Assembly (NCBI GenBank): GCA_946811185.2
Contig: OX328099.1
Location: 72,916,714-72,980,713 of the forward strand
Direction: 5' to 3'
Source of the DNA: Hippopus hippopus
Taxonomy: Eukaryota > Mollusca > Bivalvia > Cardiida > Cardiidae
Length of the DNA stretch: 64,000 nucleotides
The notes below the pieces were generated by a model that was given only the letters and a program-made list of their open reading frames with translations, was not told where the DNA came from and did not search any database. The translations under genes were made by a program, and so were the position numbers. Shown here piece after piece: positions 52,263 through 63,190 of the stretch; within the stretch, counting starts at the first letter, position 1; every line of letters starts with the position of its first letter.

Positions 52263-52590
52263 TAAACAAAAATGCTGAGCCGAGCCTCGTCAGCACAGTC
52301 GGTAGCGTACAGGACTCAAGAACAGGGGTCGCTGTTTCGATCCCCGGCCCGGCCAATTTCTTTCCGAGGGTCGATGATAGGTATTGCGACAGGATTCATT
52401 CCTCTCTCACCGATGATCATTGTTTCGACGATGGTTAGGTGGGAAAGTAGCCAGTGGCTTTGAAAGAATATTGTGCGGAGTACTGGTAAAAGAAACTCCA
52501 GTAAAGCATGGATGGGTGCACTGGCCGCCGCGATATAACTGAAATAATGTGGAAAACGGCGTTAAACACCATACAATTAACAATCAATAA
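52263..52590 (+). mobile_element. SINE-2, full-length plus-strand copy
   Basis: tRNA-like head CAGCACAGTCGGTAGCGTAC and GTTTCGATCCCCGGCC, body GAGAGGAATGAATCC-related block in complement, tail ACAATTAACAATCAATAAAA. Lies head-to-head with the minus copy at 51805-52245. Confidence 0.82.
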
Positions 52591-52724
52591 AAAAAATGCT
52601 GGCTGCCAGCATGTTAACAATTTGGACTGTGTGATAAAGTACTAAGGACTGATTTAAAAGATAGAGTAATTCAACTACTCACAAAGCAACGATAATTTTT
52701 TGCGTCATATGCAGTCGACATTTC

Positions 52725-52935
52725 ATAACCCTTAACTCTACCAGACGACAATATTACAGATATTCCCAAATTTGTGATGAGCATTATGTATAGAAGGTTA
52801 AGAAAACATTGTGGGAAAAGGAGAAAATGCTGATTACCAGCATTTTCTCCTTTGCCAAAAATGTTTTTAGAAGAACTTTTCTTCAGTGTCATTACATCAC
52901 GGAGTTTTTTGGAAACGTGTCGGATTGCCAATTGC
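52725..52935. mobile_element. PAL-A copy
   Basis: TTAACTCTACCAGACGACAA start, core AAATGCTGATTACCAGCATT; the right end is degraded. Confidence 0.7.
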
Positions 52936-53019
52936 ACGAAATGGGCAATTTCAGTCTAAAACATTATCATAACACTGGAATTCCAAAGGTGTGCTTAAGC
53001 AGAATATATTTACCTAGCA

Positions 53020-53530
53020 AGAGGTATAGACTAAGATCAGACTGCACGTTTTGCTCGGTCTGATCTTGATCGATATCGTCCGTATGTTGCTTGAATGAGT
53101 CATCTTACATACTGTAAGAGGGGATCATGTGACCCAGCCTCGGTTTGAACATACAACCGCACGGTAAGTAAGATAGCATCATTCACAAATAGGGTTATCC
53201 GTTCATAATCAACCATTTCCTTAAGATATTGTCAAAATCAACCATATATGACAAAAAGGTGTATTTGTTTTTTACAGCTCTTGTTTGAGCCGAGCAAATA
53301 TATATTTAACTCATTCAGTGCTAAGTATATAAACTTGACCGCTTTCGACAGTTGGAAGTACAACTCACTGAGACCGGGAAAGACTTTAATCTTATAAAAA
53401 GGCTTGACTAAACAAGCGGATGGTATAGATCTAAGATTAGACTGCACAGAACATGCAGTCTGGATTTTAACTGTGCCGTCGGCAAAAGCCACTGTGTTTC
53501 CATTTGGCACTGAAATGGTCAATTCTTGAC
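53020..53530. repeat. Two PAL-B fragments
   Basis: 53025-53090 (GATCAGACTGCACGTTTTGC) and about 53300-53530 (GATTAGACTGCACAGAACAT with AGTGCTAAGTATATAAACTT). Confidence 0.5.
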
Positions 53531-53584
53531 CTTGGTATTTTCTGGGTAAGCTGTCGCCGTGATATGACTGAAATAAGAGCCACA

Positions 53585-53745
53585 TATACAATCAATCGAC
53601 CGATCAATCATTCCATCAACCAACCAATCAACCGACCGACCGACCGACCGACCAATCACTTAATCAATCAATAAACCGACCGACCGACCAATCGATCGAT
53701 CGATCAATCAATGACTCAATCAATCAATCAATCAATCAATTTTAC
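53585..53745. repeat. Compound tetranucleotide microsatellite
   Basis: Alternating blocks of CAAT, CGAC and CGAT repeats, about 160 bp in all. Confidence 0.9.
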
Positions 53746-53829
53746 TTTCAGTATCTCAACCAATCAATTTTAGATATAAATCAAATCGTTGTTCTTTTCT
53801 GCAAGTAAAAAGTACCTCTAATATATTAA

Positions 53830-54462
53830 AGTGGCCCTTATACTCATTTTCAGCCAGTTTTAACTCATTTTGTCTTTATTTTATCAAACTATAGTCATTC
53901 TTACACCTTCATGCCAAATATTGCGCCTGAAGGTTGCAAGGTTGCTTAGATTACGGTCGATAGAATATGTATTTCGCTGAGTTGCGGCCTTCCATGTAAA
54001 CAGACTCGTCGTTTCCGGTTTTTGAATCGAAGATTTCGATATATCCGTTATACACTCGGGTAGATTCGTATGAAGATCATGCATTCTGTCACGTGACTAT
54101 ATTTGACCTTCGCCCTGCGTCTAATGAGGTAAACAAAGGAAAATGGAGGCTTCTCTGTTGCAGCCTCGATTTTCAGACGGAGGTCGCGACCTATATGCAA
54201 ATTACACCGTATCCGACTCTAGGCGGAAACCAACGATAAATTTCCGTGACGCACCGCCATTGTTTACAGCTTCGATCGTCAGCCAGTTTTCTTCTGACCA
54301 ATGTTCGGTTTCTGATACAAATCTCCGTGTTTCTTTTTTTTTTCAATAACACCATATATGTCAGTAATTTATCCATGTTTACACAAAGGACTGATTTCTG
54401 TACCATTCTAAATTGTTTGAAATTTAACAGCGTTTTTGCTTACCGGCTGTAGATGGGCATCT
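53830..54462. mobile_element. TTAA-inserted MITE, long form (633 bp)
   Basis: TTAA at 53826-53829 and 54463-54466; termini AGTGGCCCTTATACTC and AGATGCCCATCTACAGCC. Same family as 44125-44470 with about 290 bp more in the middle. An open frame at 54143-54349 has no recognised domain. Confidence 0.75.
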
Positions 54463-54484
54463 TTAAGGTTATCACAACTTCAAA

Positions 54485-54600
54485 GCCGTCATATCGCACA
54501 TTAATGATGTACAGTGTCGATCCAAAACTTGATTAGACTGCATGTACTCTACGGTCCTATATTGAAAGACACTGTCTGCTTTGCTTAATCCATTACGTGT
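54485..54600. repeat. PAL-B fragment
   Basis: GTACAGTGTCGATCCAAAAC and AGACTGCATGTACTCTACGG; both ends lost. Confidence 0.45.
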
Positions 54601-54779
54601 GACTCTATCATTAAACATCCCGTGTTTTAACCGAGGCTGTGTTTATAAACTGCGTAGATTTAAGCAAATTATTTGGGATTTTATAAACTGTACACATAAT
54701 ACAATCATATATACACATATAGGACCTCTGCCTTACCCAAAGGCACGAGCTAGCGTAAAGTTATGCAAATATTTACCCT

Positions 54780-54985
54780 AATTGTAAAGTCAGTAGTTTT
54801 GTAAAACTTGTTTTCAGACCTGAAGCTTGCTTCCCTAAATTGGTGACCAGCTTTTTTCATTTTCCGACAATGTTTTCGACCCATTGAAAGACACATTTCA
54901 TTTTCTGAATAAAATTTGATATATCGTCTGCAAATGCTTTCGATATATTCAAATCCAAGTTTTGTCGTCTGATAAAGGGTTATTT
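54780..54985. repeat. PAL-A half copy
   Basis: TTGGTGACCAGCTTTTTTCA, GTCTGCAAATGCTTTCGATA, end CTGATAAAGGGTTA. Confidence 0.55.
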
Positions 54986-55149
54986 GGCCGACGAACTATG
55001 TAAGTTGCTTGTACAGATAATGTTCAGATAAAGATCAGAATGCCCAGAAAGAGTAGCCTGGTCAAGTATCTACAGTTTACTATAAGATATCTAGGCTAAA
55101 CAAGCCGTAAAATTGGAAAATTCGTCATTTTATCAACTTAATATTGAGA

Positions 55150-55440
55150 GCCACGCTCTGGCAAAAGGGAGTTTAATACATCTCCGTGATATATTATATA
55201 TTATACATTATACATTATACCTAGCAAATCGTCACATAATTAAAGATGGAAAAAAAAAACCCGTTTTGCCCAACAACCGACTGGGTCATGAGGTGAAAAG
55301 TTTATCGGACATGTAGAAAATCAAACAAAAGCAAAAAGTTTCGAACCATGTAAGCCTGCGCGGACTGTGCAGGCTGACATGTGTCAATACTTTTTGCAGA
55401 TACGTCAAGCCCCCTTGTCACAGAGCATGGCTGTGTGTAT
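55150..55440. mobile_element. PAL-C copy
   Basis: GCCACGCTCTGGCAAAAGGG start, hairpin TGTAAGCCTGCGCGGACTGT / GCAGGCTGACATGTGTC, end CACAGAGCATGGCTG. Includes a TATACATTA simple repeat at 55195-55222. Confidence 0.65.
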
Positions 55441-55614
55441 ATTGGACTGACTTGGCGCAATGGAAAGAGATAAAAGGTCACTGCTTTTTTCCCAAGCACT
55501 ACAGTTACCGTCCGATTTTAAAAGTTCAATTCAGGTTATTGAAGACTATTATACACTGGATGTAATTATCGGACATACATATAACGTATTAAATACACAG
55601 GTAATTTTTTTTTC

Positions 55615-56005
55615 ATCTTTAAAACCTTTCATTTACCAGATTTTTCTCCCTTTCCCGCAAATTTTTCAGATGCTTCATGCTTCAGGGTCATTAAAACTAG
55701 GGATTGTTTGGCAAAGGTTTAGTCAGAAGATAATTTATTTTTCGTTTTAACTCTTTACCAGAGGATAAAACTCTAAACCTGTCCAAACTGAAGTTGTTTG
55801 CAGACTATAAACTAAATCTGGCTTATATAAAGAGATTTGCCTTTGAATAAGTAGAAACTGCTGGTAACCTTTTTCCCACAATGTTTTTTTTATCCCAGAC
55901 GAATTATATCACTAAAAATTTCGAACCACACTTAATATATTGTCTGCAACAGCTTTGAATTTGGAAGAGCCTATAATTTTGTTGTTTGATAAAGGATTAA
56001 GATTT
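55615..56005. repeat. Two degraded PAL-A copies
   Basis: About 55615-55725 (right arm only) and 55749-56000 (TTAACTCTTTACCAGAGGAT to GATAAAGGATTAA; central palindrome largely deleted). Confidence 0.55.
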
Positions 56006-56180
56006 GAAGTGATGTCTGACTTAATAAACTGTTTTTATAGCTTTATCCCCTCATGCTGATGAATTAATCAGTCAATTTTACGCTGTATGCTTGTGCTGGC
56101 TTATGCATATATCCATATATTTATACTTTCTGTTGTCAGGACTTAGTTCGTTTATATAGTCTGTATGTATTATCTATGTA

Positions 56181-56766
56181 TTAACCCTTAGGCTGCAAAG
56201 CACGGCAAACCAACCTTTTGCGGACAGTGTAGATCAAGATCAGACAGCACAGAACGTGCAGTCTGATCTTGTATCTACTCTGTCCGATAAGGAGATATCT
56301 TTTTATCACATAATCTCCCTTGTTTTCAGTGTAATATACCCATTACGAATTTTCTTATCCTATACACGTCTGATATCATATTTGCGTGAAGTCATTTTTG
56401 ACGTCATTTTGTTCGCATTTCATAGAAGTGAATGGGTTTTATAGATATTTCCGCGGGTGCATCTATAGACGGTTTTGCATCGTCTGATCTATAATTTGTG
56501 AAATATTGTTATGTGATAAAAAGAATCTGACATTCGTTGCCGTTTGAGATAAAATTTTATTAAATTCGTCCAGAAAAAATGTTTTTAAGCTCGCCAAAGG
56601 CTCGCTCAATAACATTTTCCGAAGACTCGTTTAATACAATTTTATCTCAAACACCAACTCATGTCAGATCCTATATGTCCCAAAAATACCTTTGAAACAA
56701 CAGAATTTTGGTTTTCACTGTCGGCTTGAAAGTTTCATGTTAGTTATTTAGCAGGATAAAGATTAA
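56181..56766. mobile_element. PAL-B copy split by the CTCGCCAAAGG element (56302-56675)
   Basis: Left part TTAACCCTTAGGCTGCAAAG through the complete palindrome to AAGGAGATATCT. Inserted element ATCACATAATCTCCCTTG...GTCAGATCCTATAT with core AAGCTCGCCAAAGGCTCGCT. Right part AAATACCTTTGAAACAACAG to GCAGGATAAAGATTAA. Confidence 0.72.
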
Positions 56767-56839
56767 CGTAGCTTCAACGCTTCACATCCTTAGGCCTGTA
56801 TGTTTCTTTGTGTTCTGTAGCTTTACAAGTCTAGTTTTC

Positions 56840-57060
56840 TCTTTGCCATACGACAAAATTTTATTTTCGTCCAAATACACTTAAAGACGCCAAATTTACT
56901 TCGGTTCTAACGATGCTTCTGGTCTCTGAGGGAGGGGAGAGCATTGTGGGGAGGGGAGAGAAGAATGCTTGTCACCTTTTTTTTTCTTTTCACACAATGG
57001 CTTCAGAAGCCTGCTTTTTCGAGGTCATTAGAACTCTGGATTGTTTGGTAAGGGGTTATG
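56840..57060. repeat. PAL-A copy, degraded
   Basis: TTTGCCATACGACAAAATTT, GAGCATTGTGGGGAGGGGAG, end TTGGTAAGGGGTTA. Confidence 0.55.
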
Positions 57061-57399
57061 TGTTTAACCAAATAAAAAATTTCCACATTGTAGAGCAATA
57101 TGGCGGGTCGATGGAGTTGCTTCTGTAAATGACTGTATGATCAATGCGGAAGCGAGTGTAACGATTGCCGTCCGCAAGGAAAACGTATACTATACTATAC
57201 AGTGAATAAATACCTAAATTGTCCGTTCTCATTCTCTATTTTTCCGGCTTTCTTTCCTATTTTCTTTCTCATGCCTTGTTATTGCATTTGGTTATTTCTA
57301 CTCGTCTTTTGAAATGACCTGTTAAATTTGAAATAGGTATGTTTATGGCACGAAATGCATGTGTATGCATAAGTATTGAATAAAATCTTGAATCTTGAG

Positions 57400-57790
57400 T
57401 CATAAAAAATTGAGCAGTGCTCTGGGAAAAGGGAATTTAATGCATCTCCGCCATGCATTATACCAAGCAAGGCATCACATAGTTATGGATCCATAAAATC
57501 CATTTTGTCTAACAACCGGCTGAATCTCTAGGTAGAACGGTCCTTAAACATGCAGAAAATTGACCAAAAGCAAAATGTTTCTCCCCAGGTCAGCCTGAAC
57601 CAAGTTGTGACGAGTGAATAGCAATATGTTTCAGCCATGCTCTGTGAAAAGTGGGCTTAATGTATCTGCGAAAAGTATCGACCTAGGTCAGACTGCGCAG
57701 TTTGCGCAGACTGACCTTGGCCGAAACTTTTCGTTATTGGTCAATTTTCTGTATGTCTAAGGGCCAGTCTACTTCACGATTAAGTCGGTT
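57400..57790. repeat. Two PAL-C copies
   Basis: About 57405-57615 (AGCAGTGCTCTGGGAAAAGG; hairpin mostly lost) and about 57630-57790 (AGGTCAGACTGCGCAGTTTG / GCGCAGACTGACCTTGG, intact hairpin). Confidence 0.62.
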
Positions 57791-58244
57791 GTTAAAAAGT
57801 GGCTATTATGAATACATAGTTATGCGATGGATTGATTGGTATATTGCAATACGGAGACACATCAAATCCCGTTTTGTCAGATCGTGGCTCATTTATACAC
57901 ACAGGTAAACTGTATCAGGGGAAGTAACCGATCCATTTCAATGTTTGCCCAATTATTTTACTACCCATCAATACAAAATACGCTCACTATAAAATATTCC
58001 CGTGAGCAGGTAGACTTGCCTAGTTCTTATCACAAACATTTTCAATAATTTAAAAGCAGCCTTCTTTTATAAGATATTGTAGCAACAGGATAAATTGCCC
58101 CTCCAAGAGATTTCTCCTTCGTCACAGTGTTTTCACATATATTCTTTTATTAAACCTACATACAGTATTATGTTCTTTATCCTTCTTTCACAAGGATGGT
58201 TTTACAGCCTTATGTTGCAATGTTTATTTCAGGAAACAATGAAT

Positions 58245-58435
58245 AAGCCCTTCACGAAACAAGTATGTGTAAGAATGTTTTTGAAACCATCGCGGGAAAA
58301 GGAAAAAAATGATGGTAACCAGCATTTTCTCCTTTTTCCACAATGTTTTCTACCTTTTAAAGTTAGATCCTATCATATGAGCTACGTTTAATAATTTGTA
58401 AATATGAAACAGTATAATTAAACAGTAAAGAGTTG
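58245..58435. mobile_element. PAL-A copy
   Basis: GAAACCATCGCGGGAAAAGG, core AAATGATGGTAACCAGCATT, end ACAGTAAAGAGTTGA. Confidence 0.65.
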
Positions 58436-58544
58436 ACATACAAAAAAAAATCGACTAATCTTTGCTCAGTCTGTTTAAATACCGGTATTAGATATTTGAT
58501 AACCCTGGATTTAGATTATTGTTCGGTCGGTCCAACTTTTATCA

Positions 58545-58795
58545 GCTGTCAGAAGAATTAATTTCAAATGCAGGCCAAAAGCTGCCAGGTCGCTCTATCT
58601 TTTTTTTTTGTTTTACTTGGTTTTTGGAGTTTATTTTTCTACCAGTGACTAACACTTGGGCAGACCGTGCAACAACAGATTATCATCTTCACTATATATA
58701 ATTTCCATACTTTTAAATGGTGTGGTTGAAATTTAAATGCTTTTTAATACCCCTTTTGTTTACTATTGGCTGCTACTTGGCCTTTAATATGATTT
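58545..58795. repeat. Dispersed repeat pair, copy 2
   Basis: Diverged copy of 48830-49065. It lies 40 bp upstream of the CTR1-like exon and so occupies its likely upstream intron or promoter. Confidence 0.55.
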
Positions 58796-58834
58796 GTTCA
58801 AATTATATGCCGTATTCCAGAAACTGATTCCCTC

Positions 58835-58969
58835 ATGGACCATGGACATCATCATCATTACCATCATCATCAACATAATGACATGATGAAAGATGAAACA
58901 ACATTGTCTATGAAACATGATGAGCAGCATCACCATCATCACGCCGGCCATCATGGACATCAGATGATG
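58835..58969 (+). CDS. Probable high-affinity copper transporter (CTR1/SLC31), first coding exon only
   Basis: 45 codons starting MDHGHHHHYHHH and ending GHQMM, then a GTAATA donor in phase 0. A possible 5'-UTR acceptor, ATTCCAG, ends at 58820. The exon is rich in His (about 17) and Met, as in the extracellular N-terminus of CTR1 copper importers, which begins MDH and captures Cu before three membrane helices. The helices and the MxxxM motif are not in the window; I found no matching exon between 59,020 and 64,000, so they are presumably downstream. It could instead be another His-rich metal-binding protein. The CAT/CAC repeat makes it slippage-prone. Confidence 0.5.
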
Positions 58970-59099
58970 GTAATATTTATCTATTTATATCACAATATGT
59001 ACGTGATTATCTTTATTTGAACTGAATATAAACATGACCATAAAGTATATTGTTTCATGTACTATATATGCAGACAAAAGGAGAGTAGAACATATTAAG

Positions 59100-59240
59100 T
59101 TATCCTTTACCACACAATCCCGAGTTTATATGACCCCGACGAAAACTTTCTTAGAAACCACTGTGGAAAAAGGAGACAATGCTGGTAATAAGCATTTTCC
59201 CCTTTTTCCACGATGTTTTTCTAAGAAAGTTTTTTCTCAA
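59100..59240. repeat. PAL-A copy, right half missing
   Basis: TCCTTTACCACACAATCCCG start, core CAATGCTGGTAATAAGCATT; stops after TTTTTCTAAG. Confidence 0.65.
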
Positions 59241-59379
59241 TCGAATGAGATGATATAAGCAAATGGTACTTATAAATGCTGAATTTCACCACGAATTGAT
59301 GCAAAGATTGGCATTCTTTTATTTAATTCAGTACCTTCTCTGTAATTATTTATCACATTTATCGCGATGTTATAAACGT

Positions 59380-59475
59380 TAAACCACCTTTAACGATTAC
59401 AATTGTCTTTGCAGTCATTGTAGATCACGATCAAAGACAAAAAACTCGCATTCTGATCTTTGGATCTATACTGTC
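59380..59475. repeat. PAL-B fragment
   Basis: TTGTAGATCACGATCAAAGA and GATCTTTGGATCTATACTGT only. Confidence 0.45.
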
Positions 59476-59479
59476 CGCT

Positions 59480-59765
59480 TTGTACACCGTATTCAACATT
59501 GTTTCAGTCATTATATTACCTATCCTTGTACACCTATCCATGCGTTCCTCGAGTTTCTTTAACCAGAAGCCTAGCCTAATTCGCACAAGATACTATCCAA
59601 GCTACTGGCTGCTTTCCCACATAGATCTCGTCGAAACAATGTTCAGCGGTGAGAGAGATATCAGTCCTGTCGCAGTGACTACCAGCAATCCTCGAAATCT
59701 TTCCCGAGCTGCGGGTTCGAAACAGTGACCCCTTGGTTTCCAGCCCGTTACCAACTGAAATATCA
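59480..59765 (-). mobile_element. SINE-2 copy, diverged
   Basis: AGCTACTGGCTGCTTTCCCA, GCGGTGAGAGAGATATCAGT and GCTGCGGGTTCGAAACAGTG head complement. Confidence 0.68.
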
Positions 59766-60640
59766 GCAGGGTTCCCCCTGGCTACTTTTTTTCTTGCGCC
59801 ATCACTTTCGCCAAATGAAAAAAGTTTGCGCCAAATTGAAACAATTGGAGCCAGTTGGTGCCAATTTTAAAATGAAAGTACAGTAGGTCGAGCATAATCA
59901 AGAATTGGTCAATAAATTATCATTGCATGGTTGTGTCATGAGCAATAATGAAAACAAGAAAACATTTGTTTTTATCAGATTTAATTATTTGTATCTATGT
60001 TTATTGTGTGAATATATTCCAAAAATTAGTTTTGTTAACAACGAAAAATTATTATGTATTAAGTTTAAGTAGATCAGTCATCAATGTTTGTAAAACCACT
60101 GTGACAAAAGCAGAACTACATGTAGGTCATTGATAACCATTTCTCCTATTGTAACAAAGTTTTAAAGAGAGACTTTTATGAAACAGATAGAAGTTTAAAC
60201 AGTACAAACTAAACAACAGTCAATATGTCAAAAATTGTTACAAAAGTAGAAATTGCTCAATTAGAGACATTTCTAAACCTGTAAAAAACATTTTCATGAG
60301 GGGACTATTTACATTTTGAAACATACAGAAGTTGAAATATTAAAAACCAAACAAATTTTCTGAAAGGTGGGCGATTAATGCATGAAAAACGACTTAGAAA
60401 ATTTCGAGGACGACGATAACATAACCGTCCGGGTTTTAGTCAGTGCCGACCCGGTCGGCATTTCGGAAACCCGATGTACATGTATATTAATTAAATACAG
60501 AATCTATCGATTTTACCTGCGGTTATGATTCATTTTAACATTTAGTAAGATTCACGATTTATATGGGATACTGGTCTTCGATACTTTCGATTTCTTACCG
60601 TTTTCCCAAGTTAACTGACAAGTTTTGTATATAGCCTCTG
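59766..60640. other. Intergenic or intronic stretch without recognised elements
   Basis: Short GCCAAATTG/GCCAATTTT-type direct repeats occur at 59795-59870; otherwise no repeat or coding signal is recognised. Confidence 0.45.
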
Positions 60641-60642
60641 CA

Positions 60643-60854
60643 TTAACCCTTACCCTGCTTAATAAGTAAAATAAAATTTTAAGTCGATAATCAACTCAAA
60701 TATTGCTTTTTCAAAGGTTTTTTTTTTTTGCGGAAAATATCTCCTTATCGGACAATGTAGATCCAAGATCAGACTGCCCGTTTTGTGTACTCTGATCTAG
60801 ATCTACACTGTCTGCAAAAGGTCTTTGAGTCAGGCTCAGCAGCCTTAGAGTTAA
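60643..60854. mobile_element. PAL-B copy (212 bp)
   Basis: TTAACCCTTACCCTGCTTAA start, palindrome GATCAGACTGCCCGTTTTGT with AGATCTACACTGTCTGC, end GCAGCCTTAGAGTTAA. Confidence 0.78.
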
Positions 60855-62849
60855 TATCGAATGCAAGGCAGGTAATGTATATGTATGGTGGCATATTTCT
60901 GCCACGAGATACGAGATAGCTATCATGATAATTTAAGAGAAGTATCGTGATAAAACAAAAATTTTCATGGTAAAAATATCGCGATAATTCTAACTCTTAT
61001 CATGATTTTTTCTGCTTTCGTGCCTACAACTGACATTCATGGTACCTATAATTAGATACGGTTTCGGAACACCTTCGTCTACAACCTTATGAATTCTCCT
61101 TTTCCATGGATGGTTTTAAAGTTGTTCGTAGGAGGCATTTCGAGTCGTCTTTGTGATTTTACAGACCTCTGTTCATTTCGAGTATTGTCAAAATTTACCA
61201 ATTAAGGTACAAAAAAAAAAGTTAATGATTCGAAATTTTACTTACTGCAATCTTATTAAAGGGTAACTCCAGACCAAAGTTTTCATTTCCAAATCGGATA
61301 AAACTATACTAGTTATGTTAACAAAAATTTTTTTTAGCGTTCTGTGATGCTTACTTCACGAGATACAGAGGTTTAAACTTCGGATTTTCACCTGTCTGAC
61401 AGTCGCTAATTGAAAAAATCGTGACTTCCGGCAGTTTGCCGTGACGTTACAAGTGTCACGGAGAAGATATGGTCGCTATATATGAACTAACGCAGAAAAC
61501 TGAAAAAAACTGCATGAAATTCGTAAAGATATAAATCGCTTTATCACGTTTAAATCACTTGTGCACTGCAGAATTTTCACCTCTATCGCTCTTACATCTT
61601 ACTACAATCATAGGAAAGAAATTTTGAATGAATTAGCCTAGTGGAGATAGTACTTATGAAAAGGAAAAGTTATTCTTCTGGTGGGAAACAAAACTATTTT
61701 GAAATTTATTTCTTGAAGTTATTTCAATTATACCACTGCCTAATCAACGAATTTTAATAGATAAAAATAAAAAAGAAATAATAACTCAAGATAGTTGAAA
61801 CATGCCAAAATTTTCTTCTACTAAGTGGTAGAAGGAAGAAGGAACGTTGCAATGTGTAAAGTAAGTCATTCGAGTACAGTTCTAAGGCTGTTTCTACCAA
61901 ATACAGGACACCGTCGATCATTGAACGGTCTACAAATCCTGCGCAGTCTGATCTTGATCTACACCATCAGTGTCAGCATTTTACATGTCTCCTTCAGCTT
62001 GGGAAGAATTAAAAGCCTTAATCTACCTCAGAAATCGTATCCTTTCTTTAACATTCACGAACAATGTCAAATCCAGCACACATCCTGAATTTGCTATTAA
62101 AGTTAAATCCATTTTTTATTTTTTCACTTGATCTTCATTTATTTTCCTACGTGGTTTTTTTTTCACAATTTCAAATTTGTTTCTTTCATCAACAACAACG
62201 TTAAAAGATTGTCTGAATTGCCTCCTGCCTTCCTGCCCTCCATATCATGCAGTAAACGTTTTTGATCGTCTGTAAAATACAGGGTCAGTCCATTTCCTAC
62301 ATACTGAGACATGAAAGGAGTAAAATTTAAGTGGAAATACCAACGTGGACAAAAATTATTTAACTCTCTTCTTCCGTATTTCTCGCTGTAATCATGTACC
62401 AGATAACAGATGCAGATTGCTGACCATAAAAATGCAGCGTAAATTAAAAATTTATAACTGCATACAAACTTTACACAAGATTTTAGTGCGCCAACTTTTT
62501 ATTTTGCGAAAAGAATTGTGTGTTCCATCAATGCAAAGGGTTAATTCGGCGCCTCTTTGATGTTGGTATCGCACCATTGTGGTCTCACATATTTTTTTTG
62601 CCCGGCTTGCAGCTAGGGGTTAACAAGCACTTGTCCTAAACATGTCATGTACAAAGTTACTCTTTTGTTTTCACGACCATATTGAGCCCTTTTTCTTATA
62701 AAATGTGAATGGAATTTGGAATTTTACACAGGTTAAATGGGTAAGTCTAACGTCATAACTTTTGTATTTTCCTCATTCATACGATCTTAAATAAAAAAAA
62801 AAAAAAAACCCATAATCTGCTTGTCGAATTTCTATTCTAACTACCCTCC

Positions 62850-62852
<3 letters not shown>

Positions 62853-62898
<46 letters not shown>

Positions 62899-62920
62899 CC
62901 GCGCGCTCGCTCGCTCGCTC
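62853..62920. repeat. Compound (TC)n-(GC)n-(GCTC)n microsatellite
   Basis: About 35 bp of TC repeats, then GCGCGCGCGC and CGCTCGCTCGCTCG. The RERERE-type open frame across it is a microsatellite translation. Confidence 0.9.
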
Positions 62921-63002
62921 TCATATGAAAGAGATGGATAATCAACAGTGAATTCACCATTGATTTCTTGCCTCATTTAAATTTCTGTGGGGCCCCAAGG
63001 CT

Positions 63003-63190
63003 GCTGAGCGCGACTCAGTGACCTTTTCCGAACAGTGTATATTAAGATCAGACTGCACAGAACGTGCAATCTGATCTTATGTACAGTGTCCAATACGGAG
63101 GTATCTATTTTTGTATCTCCAAAAACTAGCACTATTCGAAATTTTGCAATCGGCATGAAGGTTTATTTAACCTGTTGAGGATTAATGGTA
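63003..63190. mobile_element. PAL-B copy inside the piggyBac-like element
   Basis: GGCTGCTGAGCGCGACTCAG start, palindrome GATCAGACTGCACAGAACGT / GCAATCTGATCTTATGTACA, end GTTGAGGATTAATGG. Confidence 0.68.

Noticed and set aside
53238..53591. 117-codon minus-strand frame
   Set aside because: The longest unexplained frame of its region, but it crosses a PAL-B fragment, has no known domain and no supporting splice sites.
54143..54349. Possible small protein starting MEASLLQPRFSDGG
   Set aside because: It lies wholly inside a TTAA MITE and overlaps an equally long antisense frame; no domain recognised.
62773..62976. RE/RA-rich protein
   Set aside because: Translation of the TC/GC microsatellite; no flanking coding signal.
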